A stretch of DNA of 64,000 nucleotides from Paenibacillus doosanensis (lineage in GTDB: Bacteria; Bacillota; Bacilli; Paenibacillales; NBRC-103111), in contig NZ_JANYUY010000006.1 in the NCBI RefSeq assembly GCF_025060755.1, forward strand, positions 1 to 64,000, given 5' to 3'. Both the position numbers and the translations under genes were made by a program. The number at the start of each line of letters is the position of its first letter. The stretch's first letter is position 1. Positions 31,141-40,420 of the stretch are shown here, piece after piece. The notes below the pieces were generated by a model. The model was not told where the DNA came from, searched no databases, and saw only the letters and a program-made list of their open reading frames with translations.

Positions 31141-32352
31141 TCACAGATTATCTCTATATTTTTCAAATACATCCAATAAGTGTTTTGCAACTTCTTCTTT
31201 CGAGTATTCACTTAGAACTCTCTGATTATTTTGTTCCACTTGTTCGACTACTACATCAAGATTAATTAAGTCTTTATTGTTTTCAAATAAAATACATCTA
31301 TTGCTCTGTTCTATAAATTTTGAAACGGGATTATCGAGTGATTCCATTAGTGCTAGGATAGTTCTATCTGTCCCAAAATAGTCATATAATTTCCCAGGTA
31401 TTTGATGACTTTCCTTCATATTCCCCATATATATTAAAACATCAGAATTATATGTAACTTCTACCACTTTGTTATACTCTATATATCCACAATAGTTGAT
31501 ATTGCTATACTTCCTACAGGCTTCCAAAACTTCGTGACTATAAGTACCATAAATATTTAAACTTATTTTTTTATTTTTTTTATTATTATATTTATCAATT
31601 ACCTCAATTAGCGGCATTATATTCCTACCGTAATAAACCGTTCCGATATAAGAGAATGTGTATCCTTCGTCTGGTTTAGGAGCGCACTTGCCTCTAATTT
31701 CAACTAAATATGATCTTTTTAGGTAATGCATTTTGCTAGAGTATTTGTAATACTTTTTCTTCATAGCTTCCAAGGTTGGAAGGGAAATATACAAAATTTC
31801 ATCTCCCTCTCTTAATAGCCACTTTTCAAAGATATAAGCAAATACCTTCCTAACCCCAGTAGTTCCTTTTTCATCTACCCACGGGTCCCCCCAGATTTGG
31901 AACCACTTAGCTCGGTGTTCATTTTTCACGATTTTGTTTGCAACAAAATGGGAAGTTTTCGTGTCAGATGAAGAAACAACCAAATCATAACTTTTATAAT
32001 CAATACTACGGTTATAATTTGTGATCCATTCTTTATCTATATCGGGGAAATAGTATATATATTTAACAAGACTTTTAATAATTGATAAAAGCCTTCTTCC
32101 ATGTCCTCGCCCGTCTTGCCCCGGTTTAATCTTTGAAAAATACAGATCAATCACTTTAATTGAATCATAATATATATTAACACTTTCATTTATATTACTT
32201 TTCAAATCGTGATCAATCATATAATCAGGCCAGCATTGCGTTAACACATCGACTTTGACTCCATTCTCTACTAACCCATTTACTAATGATACATTTCTAA
32301 TACTGGCAGAACCTTTTTTATCAAACGACGAGGTCACATACAGTATTTTCAT
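31141..32352 (-). CDS. Glycosyltransferase-like protein (GT-B fold)
   Basis: The 403-residue protein has a family-4-like N-terminus (MKILYVTSSFDKKGSASIRN) and a donor-half pattern (YTFSYIGTVYYGRNIMPLI, then NINYCGYIEYNKVVEVTYNSDVLIYMG). The classical E-x7-E is less clear; SHQIPGKLYDYFGTDRTILAL occupies that place, as in GT4 enzymes that handle N-acetyl sugars. Its ATG overlaps the stop of the next-upstream transferase as ATGA, so the two are translationally coupled. Confidence 0.8.
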   Translation of the reverse strand: MKILYVTSSFDKKGSASIRNVSLVNGLVENGVKVDVLTQCWPDYMIDHDLKSNINESVNIYYDSIKVIDLYFSKIKPGQDGRGHGRRLLSIIKSLVKYIYYFPDIDKEWITNYNRSIDYKSYDLVVSSSDTKTSHFVANKIVKNEHRAKWFQIWGDPWVDEKGTTGVRKVFAYIFEKWLLREGDEILYISLPTLEAMKKKYYKYSSKMHYLKRSYLVEIRGKCAPKPDEGYTFSYIGTVYYGRNIMPLIEVIDKYNNKKNKKISLNIYGTYSHEVLEACRKYSNINYCGYIEYNKVVEVTYNSDVLIYMGNMKESHQIPGKLYDYFGTDRTILALMESLDNPVSKFIEQSNRCILFENNKDLINLDVVVEQVEQNNQRVLSEYSKEEVAKHLLDVFEKYRDNL

Positions 32353-33611
32353 GTAGTCCCTACCTCTTTGGTTTCATTTAGAACTTTCTTAATAACTTCG
32401 ACTAGTTTATTACTCTGTACTTTTTTATCAAAGCTCTTAGCTAGCTTATATGAGTTATTTTTCATCTGTTCCAACACATTCTTTTCAACAGTTTTTAGTA
32501 TTGCTGCAGTAAGGCTCTCAAATTGACCTGGTGTATACATTGCTCCGACCATATACTTATCAATATATTCTTGAATTTCCCCATTCAAAGAATTAATAAT
32601 TGCAAGACCAGCTGCAGTGTAATCATAAAACTTATCAGGCATATCGACATTCGACATTTCCGAGTAAGCAGCCAATCCTATATCACACAGATTGTATATA
32701 GGAATTAATTGCTCTGGCAATAGTTTCCCTACATAATACAAGTTATTAACCCTCAATGAATTTTCTTTTACAACTTCCTCTAATGGGCCACTTCCTGCAA
32801 TAACAAACTTAAATATTTGCTTATATTCTTCATCTTTATCCAGTTTATTCGCGCATTCTAAAATAGCCTGAATATCGTAAGATGGACCTAGCGTCCCAGC
32901 AAAAATGCACCAAACCTCATTTGGACTCTTAGTTTTTGGTAATCCTACTACATCTACCTCGTTTAACATTTTACTTCTAAACCCCTCTACATCTATCCCA
33001 TTGTATATCAAAGCATGAGGCTTAGATTGTAACGATGCCGATATCTCAAAAGTTTTTTTTAGGTAATTTTTTCCCAACGCTACTACACCATCAAGTTTAT
33101 TATAATTCCTTCTTCTACTAGAGTATATGGGATAAAAAAGGGCATGCAAGAAATTACCAAGCTTCTTACCCACTGCATTTTCAATAAATTCCGGCCATAA
33201 ATCCATTTGATCGTAAATAATTGGTACATTGTTTTTTTTAGCAAATGAAAATGACGGATAGCTCATTGTTAGTGGTGTATCAGCACTAATAATGATGTCC
33301 GGTTTATTGTGCTTACAAAAACCCTGATACGCATTATATGCAAATACTATATCTTTTATAAACCTACCGAAACTCATGTTTTTTTTATAGCTAGTTGTCG
33401 GGACTAATCTTATCGTGTAATTGTTGTTTACTTGGATATCCTTCCATCCCGTTGATCTAAATTTCTTAAAATGGTGGGCAAAATTTGATGTCCACCATAC
33501 AACCTTGTAGCCATTTTCGGAGAGGTATTTTCCAAATTGATTAAAGCTATAATCTCTCCAATTTTCACCTTCTATAGGTCCATAAGGATTAACCAGCCAA
33601 ATAGATTTCAA
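32349..33611 (-). CDS. Glycosyltransferase, GT4 family (WbuB-like)
   Basis: The 420-residue protein starts at a TTG (33609-33611) with GAGGTG five bases upstream. Motifs are YSFNQFGKYLSENGYKVVWWTSNFAHH in the acceptor domain, VPIIYDQMDLWPE, the interdomain IYNGIDVEGFRS, and VDMPDKFYDYTAAGLAIIN in the donor domain. These match WbuB-like transferases of O-antigen loci, many of which transfer N-acetylfucosamine or related sugars. Exact specificity is unknown. It sits immediately after the aminotransferase gene in transcription order. Confidence 0.86.
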   Translation of the reverse strand: MKSIWLVNPYGPIEGENWRDYSFNQFGKYLSENGYKVVWWTSNFAHHFKKFRSTGWKDIQVNNNYTIRLVPTTSYKKNMSFGRFIKDIVFAYNAYQGFCKHNKPDIIISADTPLTMSYPSFSFAKKNNVPIIYDQMDLWPEFIENAVGKKLGNFLHALFYPIYSSRRRNYNKLDGVVALGKNYLKKTFEISASLQSKPHALIYNGIDVEGFRSKMLNEVDVVGLPKTKSPNEVWCIFAGTLGPSYDIQAILECANKLDKDEEYKQIFKFVIAGSGPLEEVVKENSLRVNNLYYVGKLLPEQLIPIYNLCDIGLAAYSEMSNVDMPDKFYDYTAAGLAIINSLNGEIQEYIDKYMVGAMYTPGQFESLTAAILKTVEKNVLEQMKNNSYKLAKSFDKKVQSNKLVEVIKKVLNETKEVGTT

Positions 33612-33628
33612 AATTGCACCTCTTTAAA

Positions 33629-34819
33629 CTATATAACTTTCATTAAAGCAGATCTCGTAACTATATCTTTCACCGCATCAATGACATATTGCACATCTGA
33701 ATTTGTCATTGTCGGATATAATGGCAGTGAAACGATGTTTTCAAACCATTTCTCTGCAATTGGAAAGTCCCCTAGTTTATATCCATACCGATCTCTGTAA
33801 GCACTCATTAAATGTAAAGGAATAAAATGGACGCTTGTTCCAACATTTCTATTAGCTAATTCTGTAATGAACTGATCTCTGCTAATATTAACGTGTTCTC
33901 CGTTAATTTTAACAATATATAAATGCCAACTATGATTTGTTGTGTATTCGGATATTTTAGGAATTTCGATTCCGTCTAAGCATTTAAAAGCTTCATTATA
34001 TATTTCAGCAATCTCTTCTCGTCTTTCTTGCATTTCGCTTAGACGCTCCAGTTGCTTCAAACCTAAGGCTGCTTGTAAGTCAAACATATTATACTTATAT
34101 CCGGGCTCCTGTATATCATACATCCAAGAGCCCCCCTTGGCGTAACGATTCCATGCATTTCTACTCATACCATGTGTTATTAGGACCCTTGCCTTGTTAG
34201 CTATTTCCTCATTATCCGTAACTAACATGCCACCTTCTCCCGTTGCAAGGTTTTTAGTTGCATAAAAACTGTATGATACCGTCCCTTTAGGACAATCACC
34301 TATCATACGTCCTTTATACTCGGTGTACAAACCGTGAGCTGCATCCTCGGAAACAAATAAATTGTTCTTCTCAGATATTTCGTATATAGTATCAAGATCA
34401 CAAGCTTGCCCAGCGTAATGAACCGGTACAATTGCTTTTGTAAGCGGGGTTATGTTCTTTGTAATTTCATCTGGGTCAATGCAGCCTGTTTCTGGGTCTA
34501 CATCAACAAACACTGGTTTGGCACCAGTATGAATTATTGTATTGGCGGAAGCAGCAAAAGTCATAGGAGTGGTAATAACCTCATCCCCAGGCCCAACCCC
34601 TGCTGCAAGCAAAGAAATATGAAGGGCTGCCGTAGCAGAGTTCATACCTATTGCATATTTTGAGCCAACATACTCTGCAAACCGTTTCTCAAATTCTATC
34701 GTCTTCGGTCCTTTTGCCAACCAACCTGATTTCAAAGTATTTATAACTTCATTAATCTCGGAACTGGTAATATCAGGAAGGCAATAAGACAAAAATTCTT
34801 TTCTTTTATCTAGGTTCAT
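33629..34819 (-). CDS. DegT/DnrJ/EryC1/StrS-family sugar aminotransferase
   Basis: This 396-residue PLP enzyme converts a 4-keto-6-deoxy nucleotide sugar to the 4-amino sugar. The PLP lysine is K189 in FYATKNLATGEGG; the PLP phosphate/ring contacts lie in NSATAALHISLLAAGVGPGDEV (~60-81) and VSEDAAHG (157-163). GGAG precedes the ATG at a good distance. With the CapD-like 4,6-dehydratase and the GNAT acetyltransferase it forms a pathway to a 4-acetamido-4,6-dideoxy sugar (PglE-like step). The choice of stereochemistry is not visible. Confidence 0.92.
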   Translation of the reverse strand: MNLDKRKEFLSYCLPDITSSEINEVINTLKSGWLAKGPKTIEFEKRFAEYVGSKYAIGMNSATAALHISLLAAGVGPGDEVITTPMTFAASANTIIHTGAKPVFVDVDPETGCIDPDEITKNITPLTKAIVPVHYAGQACDLDTIYEISEKNNLFVSEDAAHGLYTEYKGRMIGDCPKGTVSYSFYATKNLATGEGGMLVTDNEEIANKARVLITHGMSRNAWNRYAKGGSWMYDIQEPGYKYNMFDLQAALGLKQLERLSEMQERREEIAEIYNEAFKCLDGIEIPKISEYTTNHSWHLYIVKINGEHVNISRDQFITELANRNVGTSVHFIPLHLMSAYRDRYGYKLGDFPIAEKWFENIVSLPLYPTMTNSDVQYVIDAVKDIVTRSALMKVI

Positions 34820-34840
34820 AATTTCATCTCCATAAAAGAG

Positions 34841-35605
34841 TTATTTCTTCGGCCAGTAATGGTAAACCGTACTAGATTTACTATATTTAAACCCACACGA
34901 AGTATAGAAACCTGCAGCCAACATATTATCAGATTGAGTACCTACTTTTATCATCCTTATTCCATTATCAAAAACATACGACTCAAAACAGGATATTAAT
35001 GTTTTTCCGATATGTTGTCCTTTATATTCACTATTAACTGCTATTAGTTCTACCGTAGCACTTAGGTCTTCAAAACGCATTGAGAATAAAATAAAACCCA
35101 CAGTTTTTTCGTTTACTTTTATAATAGTAAAAAACCTTTTAGGGTTATCAAAAGCACTAGCGGCCCAATGTACATAGATATTTTTCGATTTATCGCTAGG
35201 CAAGTATGGATCATTAAAAAAACGCGAGTATTCAAAGGTATTACGGGCGATTTCCAACAATTCTTCATCTCTGTGGTAACCTTGGTATACTTTTGCGATA
35301 TCGCTTACGCATACTGGTTTTTCCTTTAGAGCTTTTGTAAACTGAATATTAACATCAGTAAGAAAAGCATTAGTTTCTCGCCCTAACCAAATATTATTCG
35401 AGCTGTTATTTCCATTATTTAATATCGTAACGAAATCAAATGGTTTCAAATGCTCAATAATATCTTCTCGCTCGCCTTCAATCACGCAATCTTTTAACAC
35501 TACCTTGGCTGATCTAACACCAAAGTAGTTAGTATCCCAATCTAATTCATTGATCTCGAAATTCTTACCAAATAACTCATTAACGAAACCCCTATTGTTT
35601 TCCAT
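34841..35605 (-). CDS. GNAT-family N-acetyltransferase (WecD/FdtC-like), amino-sugar acetylation
   Basis: The 254-residue protein starts with INELDWDTNYFGVRSAKV, the opening motif of WecD-like sugar 4-N-acetyltransferases. It carries the C-terminal GNAT core (FILFSMRFEDLSATVELIAVNSEYKGQHIGKTLI) with the acetyl-CoA pyrophosphate loop QHIGKT. It lies directly upstream of the aminotransferase gene, fitting acetylation of the 4-amino group. Its ATG overlaps the sugar transferase gene by 14 bases and has GAGG nearby. Substrate is inferred from context. Confidence 0.82.
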   Translation of the reverse strand: MENNRGFVNELFGKNFEINELDWDTNYFGVRSAKVVLKDCVIEGEREDIIEHLKPFDFVTILNNGNNSSNNIWLGRETNAFLTDVNIQFTKALKEKPVCVSDIAKVYQGYHRDEELLEIARNTFEYSRFFNDPYLPSDKSKNIYVHWAASAFDNPKRFFTIIKVNEKTVGFILFSMRFEDLSATVELIAVNSEYKGQHIGKTLISCFESYVFDNGIRMIKVGTQSDNMLAAGFYTSCGFKYSKSSTVYHYWPKK

Positions 35606-36218
35606 TTATACCTCTTTCGCTTTCGCTACCGCTTATGTAAACTCCCTTTCGCATAAAGATACCAATAATAGTTGCTAAAATGATTTTAATATCCAGGACA
35701 ACTGAAATGTTATCTATATAATAAACATCATTTTTTATTCTCTGCTTCCATTCAGCAGAATTTCTATAGTAAGCTTGGTTATACCCAGTAATTCCAGGAA
35801 GCACTTCTAATTTCCTCACCTCATCATCCACGTAATAGTTAACATGCTCTGGCAAGTCTGGTCTAGGACCTATAAAGCTCATATCCCCTACCAGAACATT
35901 AAATAACTGCGGCAATTCATCAAGACTGGTCTTTCTAACAATTTTACCTATACTAGTTAACCTTGGGTCATCATCAGCATTAAAAGTAGAGCCATCTGCA
36001 TTTCGTAAATCCGGGGCATTAACACGCATTGAACGTAATTTATACATTTTGAAGATACGTCCATCTCTCCCCAATCTTTTACCACAATAAAATACCGGGC
36101 CACCGTCTTCTATTTTTATAAGAAGTGCACATATACCAATAACGGGAAGCAGGAATGGCATCATTACTAAAGACGCTGTAATATCTGCTATTCTCTTTAG
36201 ATACTTTTTATACAACAC
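35592..36218 (-). CDS. Initiating phosphoglycosyl transferase (small PglC-type)
   Basis: The 208 residues form one membrane-embedded reentrant helix (about 10-32) and the bacterial sugar-transferase domain: GPVFYCGKRLGRDGRIFKMYKLRSM, catalytic Asp-Glu in KTSLDELPQL, and FNVLVGDMSFIGPRPDLPEHV. It transfers a phospho-sugar from a UDP-sugar to undecaprenyl phosphate and so starts each repeat unit. The small monotopic size is like PglC/WbpL-class enzymes that use UDP-diNAcBac-type sugars. The start is GTG 36218 (GGGAGG five bases upstream), with a TTG in the next codon as alternative. Confidence 0.92.
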   Translation of the reverse strand: MLYKKYLKRIADITASLVMMPFLLPVIGICALLIKIEDGGPVFYCGKRLGRDGRIFKMYKLRSMRVNAPDLRNADGSTFNADDDPRLTSIGKIVRKTSLDELPQLFNVLVGDMSFIGPRPDLPEHVNYYVDDEVRKLEVLPGITGYNQAYYRNSAEWKQRIKNDVYYIDNISVVLDIKIILATIIGIFMRKGVYISGSESERGINGKQ

Positions 36219-36275
36219 TATTCCCTCCCCCTTTTAAAGCCATAAGCCAGATTGGACACTTAGATCTAATAACTA

Positions 36276-37160
36276 TTAATATTTTTTAATAACTTCCTTA
36301 TCAAGTACTTCATGAAGATATTCAATTAGTTCTCGATGTAAATCAGTCCTATCTAAAGCAAACTCAATCGTCGTCTTAATAAATCCAAGCTTCTCACCGA
36401 CATCATACCGTATGCCTTCGAAGTTATAGGCGAAGACGGCTTCCATGCGATTCAGTTCAGCAATGGCATCCGTGAGTTGGATCTCTCCACCTGCACCCGG
36501 GGTCTGGTTTTCCAAAATCTCAAAGATCCGAGGATTTAAAATGTACCGCCCCATAATGGCCAGGTTCGAAGGGGCGTCCTCTTGCTTCGGCTTCTCCACC
36601 AGGTTATTCACTCGGTAGACGCGGTCTTCCAACGAGAAACCGTCTACAATGCCATATCGGGAAACTTCCGTTGCCTCGACCGGCTGGATGCCGATAATTG
36701 AAGAGTTATACTTGTTGTACTGCTCGATCATTTGTCTCAAGCAAGGCTTCTCCGCCTTGACGATATCGTCGCCGAGAAGTACAGCGAACGGTTCATTGCC
36801 GATGAACTTCCGAGCGCACCATACGGCATGTCCTAATCCTCTAGCTTCCTTCTGCCGTATATAATGAATATCGACCATTTTGGACGATTTCTGAACTTCA
36901 TTCAGCAGCTCCAGCTTGCCCTTCTCCAACAGGTTCTGCTCCAGCTCGAAGGAGTTATCGAAGTGGTCTTCGATCGCACGCTTGCCCTTGCCCGTCACGA
37001 TAATAATATCTTCAATTCCCGATTCGACCGCTTCTTCTACAATATATTGAATCGTCGGTTTGTCGACGATCGGCAGCATTTCCTTGGGCATCGCTTTGGT
37101 CGCAGGCAGAAACCTCGTCCCTAACCCCGCCGCTGGAATAATCGCTTTTCTTACTTTCAT
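36276..37160 (-). CDS. galU: UTP-glucose-1-phosphate uridylyltransferase
   Basis: It makes UDP-glucose. At 294 residues it is the normal GalU/GtaB length. The N-terminal nucleotide loop [19 protein letters not shown] (~12-30), [14 protein letters not shown] and the [12 protein letters not shown] segment identify it. It sits at the transition between the AT-rich block and the more typical-composition half of the locus, and has AAGGGGG before the ATG. UDP-glucose feeds this or other surface polymers, so the gene may have been in place before the variable block. Confidence 0.95.
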   Translation of the reverse strand: MKVRKAIIPAAGLGTRFLPATKAMPKEMLPIVDKPTIQYIVEEAVESGIEDIIIVTGKGKRAIEDHFDNSFELEQNLLEKGKLELLNEVQKSSKMVDIHYIRQKEARGLGHAVWCARKFIGNEPFAVLLGDDIVKAEKPCLRQMIEQYNKYNSSIIGIQPVEATEVSRYGIVDGFSLEDRVYRVNNLVEKPKQEDAPSNLAIMGRYILNPRIFEILENQTPGAGGEIQLTDAIAELNRMEAVFAYNFEGIRYDVGEKLGFIKTTIEFALDRTDLHRELIEYLHEVLDKEVIKKY

Positions 37161-37188
37161 CTCTCTATATCCCCCTTGTTCATTCCGT

Positions 37189-37848
37189 TCACTCTTTCTT
37201 CGATTCCTTATAGCTCTTCCCTTGACTTAACCCGTACTTGGCCGCGATAGAGATCAGTTGATCATACTCTTCTTCCGTTAGTTTCTGCAGAATAATCTTC
37301 TTCGCTTCCTTCTTCTCTTCGACGGAAATGCCGTTGCTGGCCATCTTCACGAATAGCTGCAGCTCGTCCGTGCTAAGTTTTCTGATCAATACGGATAAAA
37401 TCTGCGCTTTTTCCTTGGCTGTAATGGATTGTTCCACAGTTTTTGCCTTATCCGAGGAAACCTCGGGGCTATATTTCATCCCTTCGGTCGAATCCGTTTC
37501 CTGTCCGCTCTTTTCGGAACTGCCGCTCTTGGTTTCCTGCTTACCCTGCGCAGAACCTCCGGGCTTGACTGACTCTTCAAGCTGAACGGGCCCGTCCCCG
37601 GGGTCTGTTGGAACAGATTTGGAGGATGAGCCTGCAGTCGGGTTATTCGTTTGTTGGGCTTGTTCAGTGGCTGGGGCCTTGGATTCCTGTTCAGGTGCAG
37701 AGCTGCCTGCCGCAGCTTCCAGCATGGTTGCCGTTTCCGAAGAAATCATGCTTTGCAGAAAATAGCTAATGATGTAATTCGAGGCCGCATATCCGCCGAT
37801 ACCGAGAGTGACAACAAGAAAAAGTATGATATAGGTCGCTTTTTTCAT
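37189..37848 (-). CDS. Membrane-anchored protein of unknown function in the polysaccharide locus
   Basis: The 219-residue protein has one N-terminal transmembrane helix (about 5-27), a disordered Ser/Gln/Glu/Pro-rich spacer (about 45-130) and a charged helical domain at the end ([42 protein letters not shown]). I choose ATG 37848, with GGTGGG eight bases upstream, over a GTG three codons earlier. The topology suggests the helical domain is outside. It lies between the dehydratase and galU and is probably co-transcribed. I do not recognise the family. Its position suggests a role in the assembly or anchoring of the polymer. Confidence 0.75.
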   Translation of the reverse strand: MKKATYIILFLVVTLGIGGYAASNYIISYFLQSMISSETATMLEAAAGSSAPEQESKAPATEQAQQTNNPTAGSSSKSVPTDPGDGPVQLEESVKPGGSAQGKQETKSGSSEKSGQETDSTEGMKYSPEVSSDKAKTVEQSITAKEKAQILSVLIRKLSTDELQLFVKMASNGISVEEKKEAKKIILQKLTEEEYDQLISIAAKYGLSQGKSYKESKKE

Positions 37849-37883
37849 GAGGCTCACCCACCTTGTCCATTGGTCTCGGAAGT

Positions 37884-39704
37884 TTAAGATACATTAAGGA
37901 ATGTAGGGACAATATGCTTCAGTTCATCTTCAATCTGGCTGCGGTCCTCCAGCAGGACACGCTCCAGCGCTTTGATCTCCATCTCCAGCTCGGACTTATT
38001 GATGATGGTCGGCTTACCGACGAAGATCCGGTCGTGCTTGGTCGAGGCGAGGCCCTCCTCGCTTGTAAGCAGTTCTTCGTAGAGCTTCTCGCCGGGGCGA
38101 ATCCCCGTGAACTCGATGTTAATCTCATCATACGGGATGAATCCGGACAAACGGATCAGGTCCTCCGCCAGTTGAACGATCCGAACCGGCTCACCCATGT
38201 CCAGAATGAAGATCTCGCCGCCTTGGGCGAAGGCTCCGGCTTGAATAACGAGCTGCACAGCCTCTGGAATCGTCATAAAGTAACGGATCATATCCTTGTG
38301 CGTTACTGTCACCGGGCCGCCTCTTGCGATCTGCTCCTTGAAGTACGGGATGACGCTGCCGCGACTTCCGAGCACATTGCCGAACCGGACCGCTACGAAC
38401 TTCGTCTTGCTCGTCTTATCCAGCGACTGAATGACCATCTCGGCGATTCGCTTGGTCGTCCCCATAATGCTCGTCGGGTTCACCGCTTTATCCGATGAAA
38501 TAAGAACGAATCGCTCACAGCTGTAGCGATCCGCCGCTTCAGCCACGTTCTTCGTGCCGAATACATTATTTTTTACCGCTTCCGCAGGATTGCGCTCCAT
38601 AAGCGGCACATGCTTATGGGCCGCCGCATGGAATACGACTTCAGGCCGATACTTGGCGAACACTTCGTTGATCCGCTCCCGGTCCTGAATATCTGCGATA
38701 ATCGTCTCTATATGAAGATCCGGAAAACTCCGTCTCATTTCCATCTCGATTAAGTAAATACTGTTCTCTCCATGTCCGAGCAGCAGCAGCTGCTTAGGAT
38801 GGAACGGCGCAATCTGCCGGCACAGCTCGGAACCGATGGAACCGCCCGCCCCTGTGACCAGGATCGTCTTGCGCTCTACGTAATTGGCGATTCCGTCCAG
38901 ATCGACGCTGATCGGATCGCGGCCCAGCAGATCCTCCACTTCGACATCGCGAATTTCCTTAACGGTGACCGATCCGTCGATGAGGGAATTGATCTTGGGA
39001 ATGATTTTCATCTTGGCTTTGGTTTGCTTGCAAATTTCGATAATTTTGGTCGTTTCCTGGCGATTCAGCGAAGGAATCGCAATGATGATTTCGTCGATGT
39101 TCATTTGCTCGGCGACTTCCGCTATGTTCTCCCTCGTGCCTACTACCGGGAGATTATAAATCCGCTGGTTTTGCTTGTTCGCATCATCGTCGATGAATGC
39201 GACCGGATACAGCACGGCATCCGAGGTATTGATCATCTCTTTGGCAATCAGCACACCGCAATCGCCGGCGCCGATGATGAGCGCCTTCTTATGATGGTTG
39301 ACCGGCTTCGCGATCCGGTCTCGGACGACGCGCCATGTAAAGCGCGAGCCTCCTATGAACAAAAGCATCGTTTCGTAATTGCGCAATAAGATGGAATAAG
39401 GCACTCTATGCAAGGTGAACGCATAGAGGAGGACGTAGGATACGAAGACACCGACGGTTACCGCCTTGAATATGGTCACCATCTCGCCTACGCTGGCGTA
39501 TTGCCACACCCGGTTATACAGCTTAAAGAATCGCATGGACAGAATACAGATAACGGAGGAAACAGCCAAATATAACAAGGCTTGCTGCCAGGAAGAGGGG
39601 GGTATCCGCCCGTCGAAACGAATATAGTATGAAGAGAGAATACTCATCCATATGATAAGTATGTCTATGATAATCATCAGCGATATTCGCTTGTCCTGGC
39701 CCAT
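37884..39704 (-). CDS. CapD/PglF-like UDP-N-acetylhexosamine 4,6-dehydratase (membrane-bound)
   Basis: The 606-residue protein has four N-terminal transmembrane helices, a first Rossmann-like domain (KALIIGAGDCGVLIAKEM, ~145) and a C-terminal SDR domain with the NAD loop TGAGGSIGSELCRQ. The active-site stretch SSDKAVNPTSIMGTTKR has Met where most SDR enzymes have Tyr, the S-M-K triad of the long UDP-GlcNAc 4,6-dehydratases. It makes UDP-4-keto-6-deoxy-HexNAc for the aminotransferase. ATG 39704 lies six bases after GGGGG and is preferred to the ATG two codons earlier, which abuts the ribosome site. Confidence 0.92.
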   Translation of the reverse strand: MGQDKRISLMIIIDILIIWMSILSSYYIRFDGRIPPSSWQQALLYLAVSSVICILSMRFFKLYNRVWQYASVGEMVTIFKAVTVGVFVSYVLLYAFTLHRVPYSILLRNYETMLLFIGGSRFTWRVVRDRIAKPVNHHKKALIIGAGDCGVLIAKEMINTSDAVLYPVAFIDDDANKQNQRIYNLPVVGTRENIAEVAEQMNIDEIIIAIPSLNRQETTKIIEICKQTKAKMKIIPKINSLIDGSVTVKEIRDVEVEDLLGRDPISVDLDGIANYVERKTILVTGAGGSIGSELCRQIAPFHPKQLLLLGHGENSIYLIEMEMRRSFPDLHIETIIADIQDRERINEVFAKYRPEVVFHAAAHKHVPLMERNPAEAVKNNVFGTKNVAEAADRYSCERFVLISSDKAVNPTSIMGTTKRIAEMVIQSLDKTSKTKFVAVRFGNVLGSRGSVIPYFKEQIARGGPVTVTHKDMIRYFMTIPEAVQLVIQAGAFAQGGEIFILDMGEPVRIVQLAEDLIRLSGFIPYDEINIEFTGIRPGEKLYEELLTSEEGLASTKHDRIFVGKPTIINKSELEMEIKALERVLLEDRSQIEDELKHIVPTFLNVS

Positions 39705-39730
39705 GTTCATCCCCCGTTATCCGTTCTTCG

Positions 39731-40420
39731 TTATTCTTTGTTGCCGTAATAGTAGTAATAATACGATTCCGAGCTCTTGCGATTCATATTATTCAGTACA
39801 ACGCCCAAGATTCTCGCCTTCACATAATCCAGGTTCGCCTTGGCCTTCATCGCAATCTCCCGCTTCACTTTACCGGAGTCGATGACAAGGATAACCCCGT
39901 CGCTCTTGGACGCTACAATCTGGGCATCGGTTACCGCCAGAGCCGGCGGCGTATCGATCAGGATCATATCGTATTGTTCTTTTAGCTCTTCGATCAATAC
40001 TCCCATCCGTTTCGAAGCGAGCATCTCCGAAGGATTCGGCGGAATCGGCCCGGAGGTGATAACCGACAAATTCGGAATTTTCGTCTCCCGTATTACGTCC
40101 GAGATCATACCCCGGGAGGACAGCGCGTTCGTCAACCCGACCCGATTGCTCAAGTTAAACGTATGATGCATCGTCGGCTTGCGAAGATCCGCATCGATAA
40201 GGACAACATGCATATCCGATTGAGCGTAGGCTACGGCAAGATTCGTGATCGTCGTCGATTTCCCTTCGCCCGGCCCGGCCGAGGTGACCATAATCGTCCG
40301 GATTTCCTCATCGATCGCCGAGAATTGAATGTTCGTTCTCAGTGACCGGTAAGCTTCCGAGATCGGCGATTTCGGATTATCGTGCGTAATGATAGGTCTG
40401 CTATTGGTTGACGGTAACAC
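39731..40420 (-). CDS. CpsD/CapB-type bacterial tyrosine (BY) kinase
   Basis: It autophosphorylates a C-terminal tyrosine cluster and works with the Wzz-like partner to control polymer length and export. Motifs are Walker A AGPGEGKSTT, A' VVLIDADLRKPTMH, Walker B MILIDTPP and the tail SESYYYYYYG with six tyrosines in a row. SPISEAYRSLRTNI near the start is the conserved oligomerisation motif. I use GTG 40420, eight bases after AGGTGA (229 residues); GTG 40432 is an alternative. It overlaps the Wzz-like gene by 20 bases, as usual for the split kinase/activator pair of Firmicutes. Confidence 0.94.
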   Translation of the reverse strand: MLPSTNSRPIITHDNPKSPISEAYRSLRTNIQFSAIDEEIRTIMVTSAGPGEGKSTTITNLAVAYAQSDMHVVLIDADLRKPTMHHTFNLSNRVGLTNALSSRGMISDVIRETKIPNLSVITSGPIPPNPSEMLASKRMGVLIEELKEQYDMILIDTPPALAVTDAQIVASKSDGVILVIDSGKVKREIAMKAKANLDYVKARILGVVLNNMNRKSSESYYYYYYGNKE

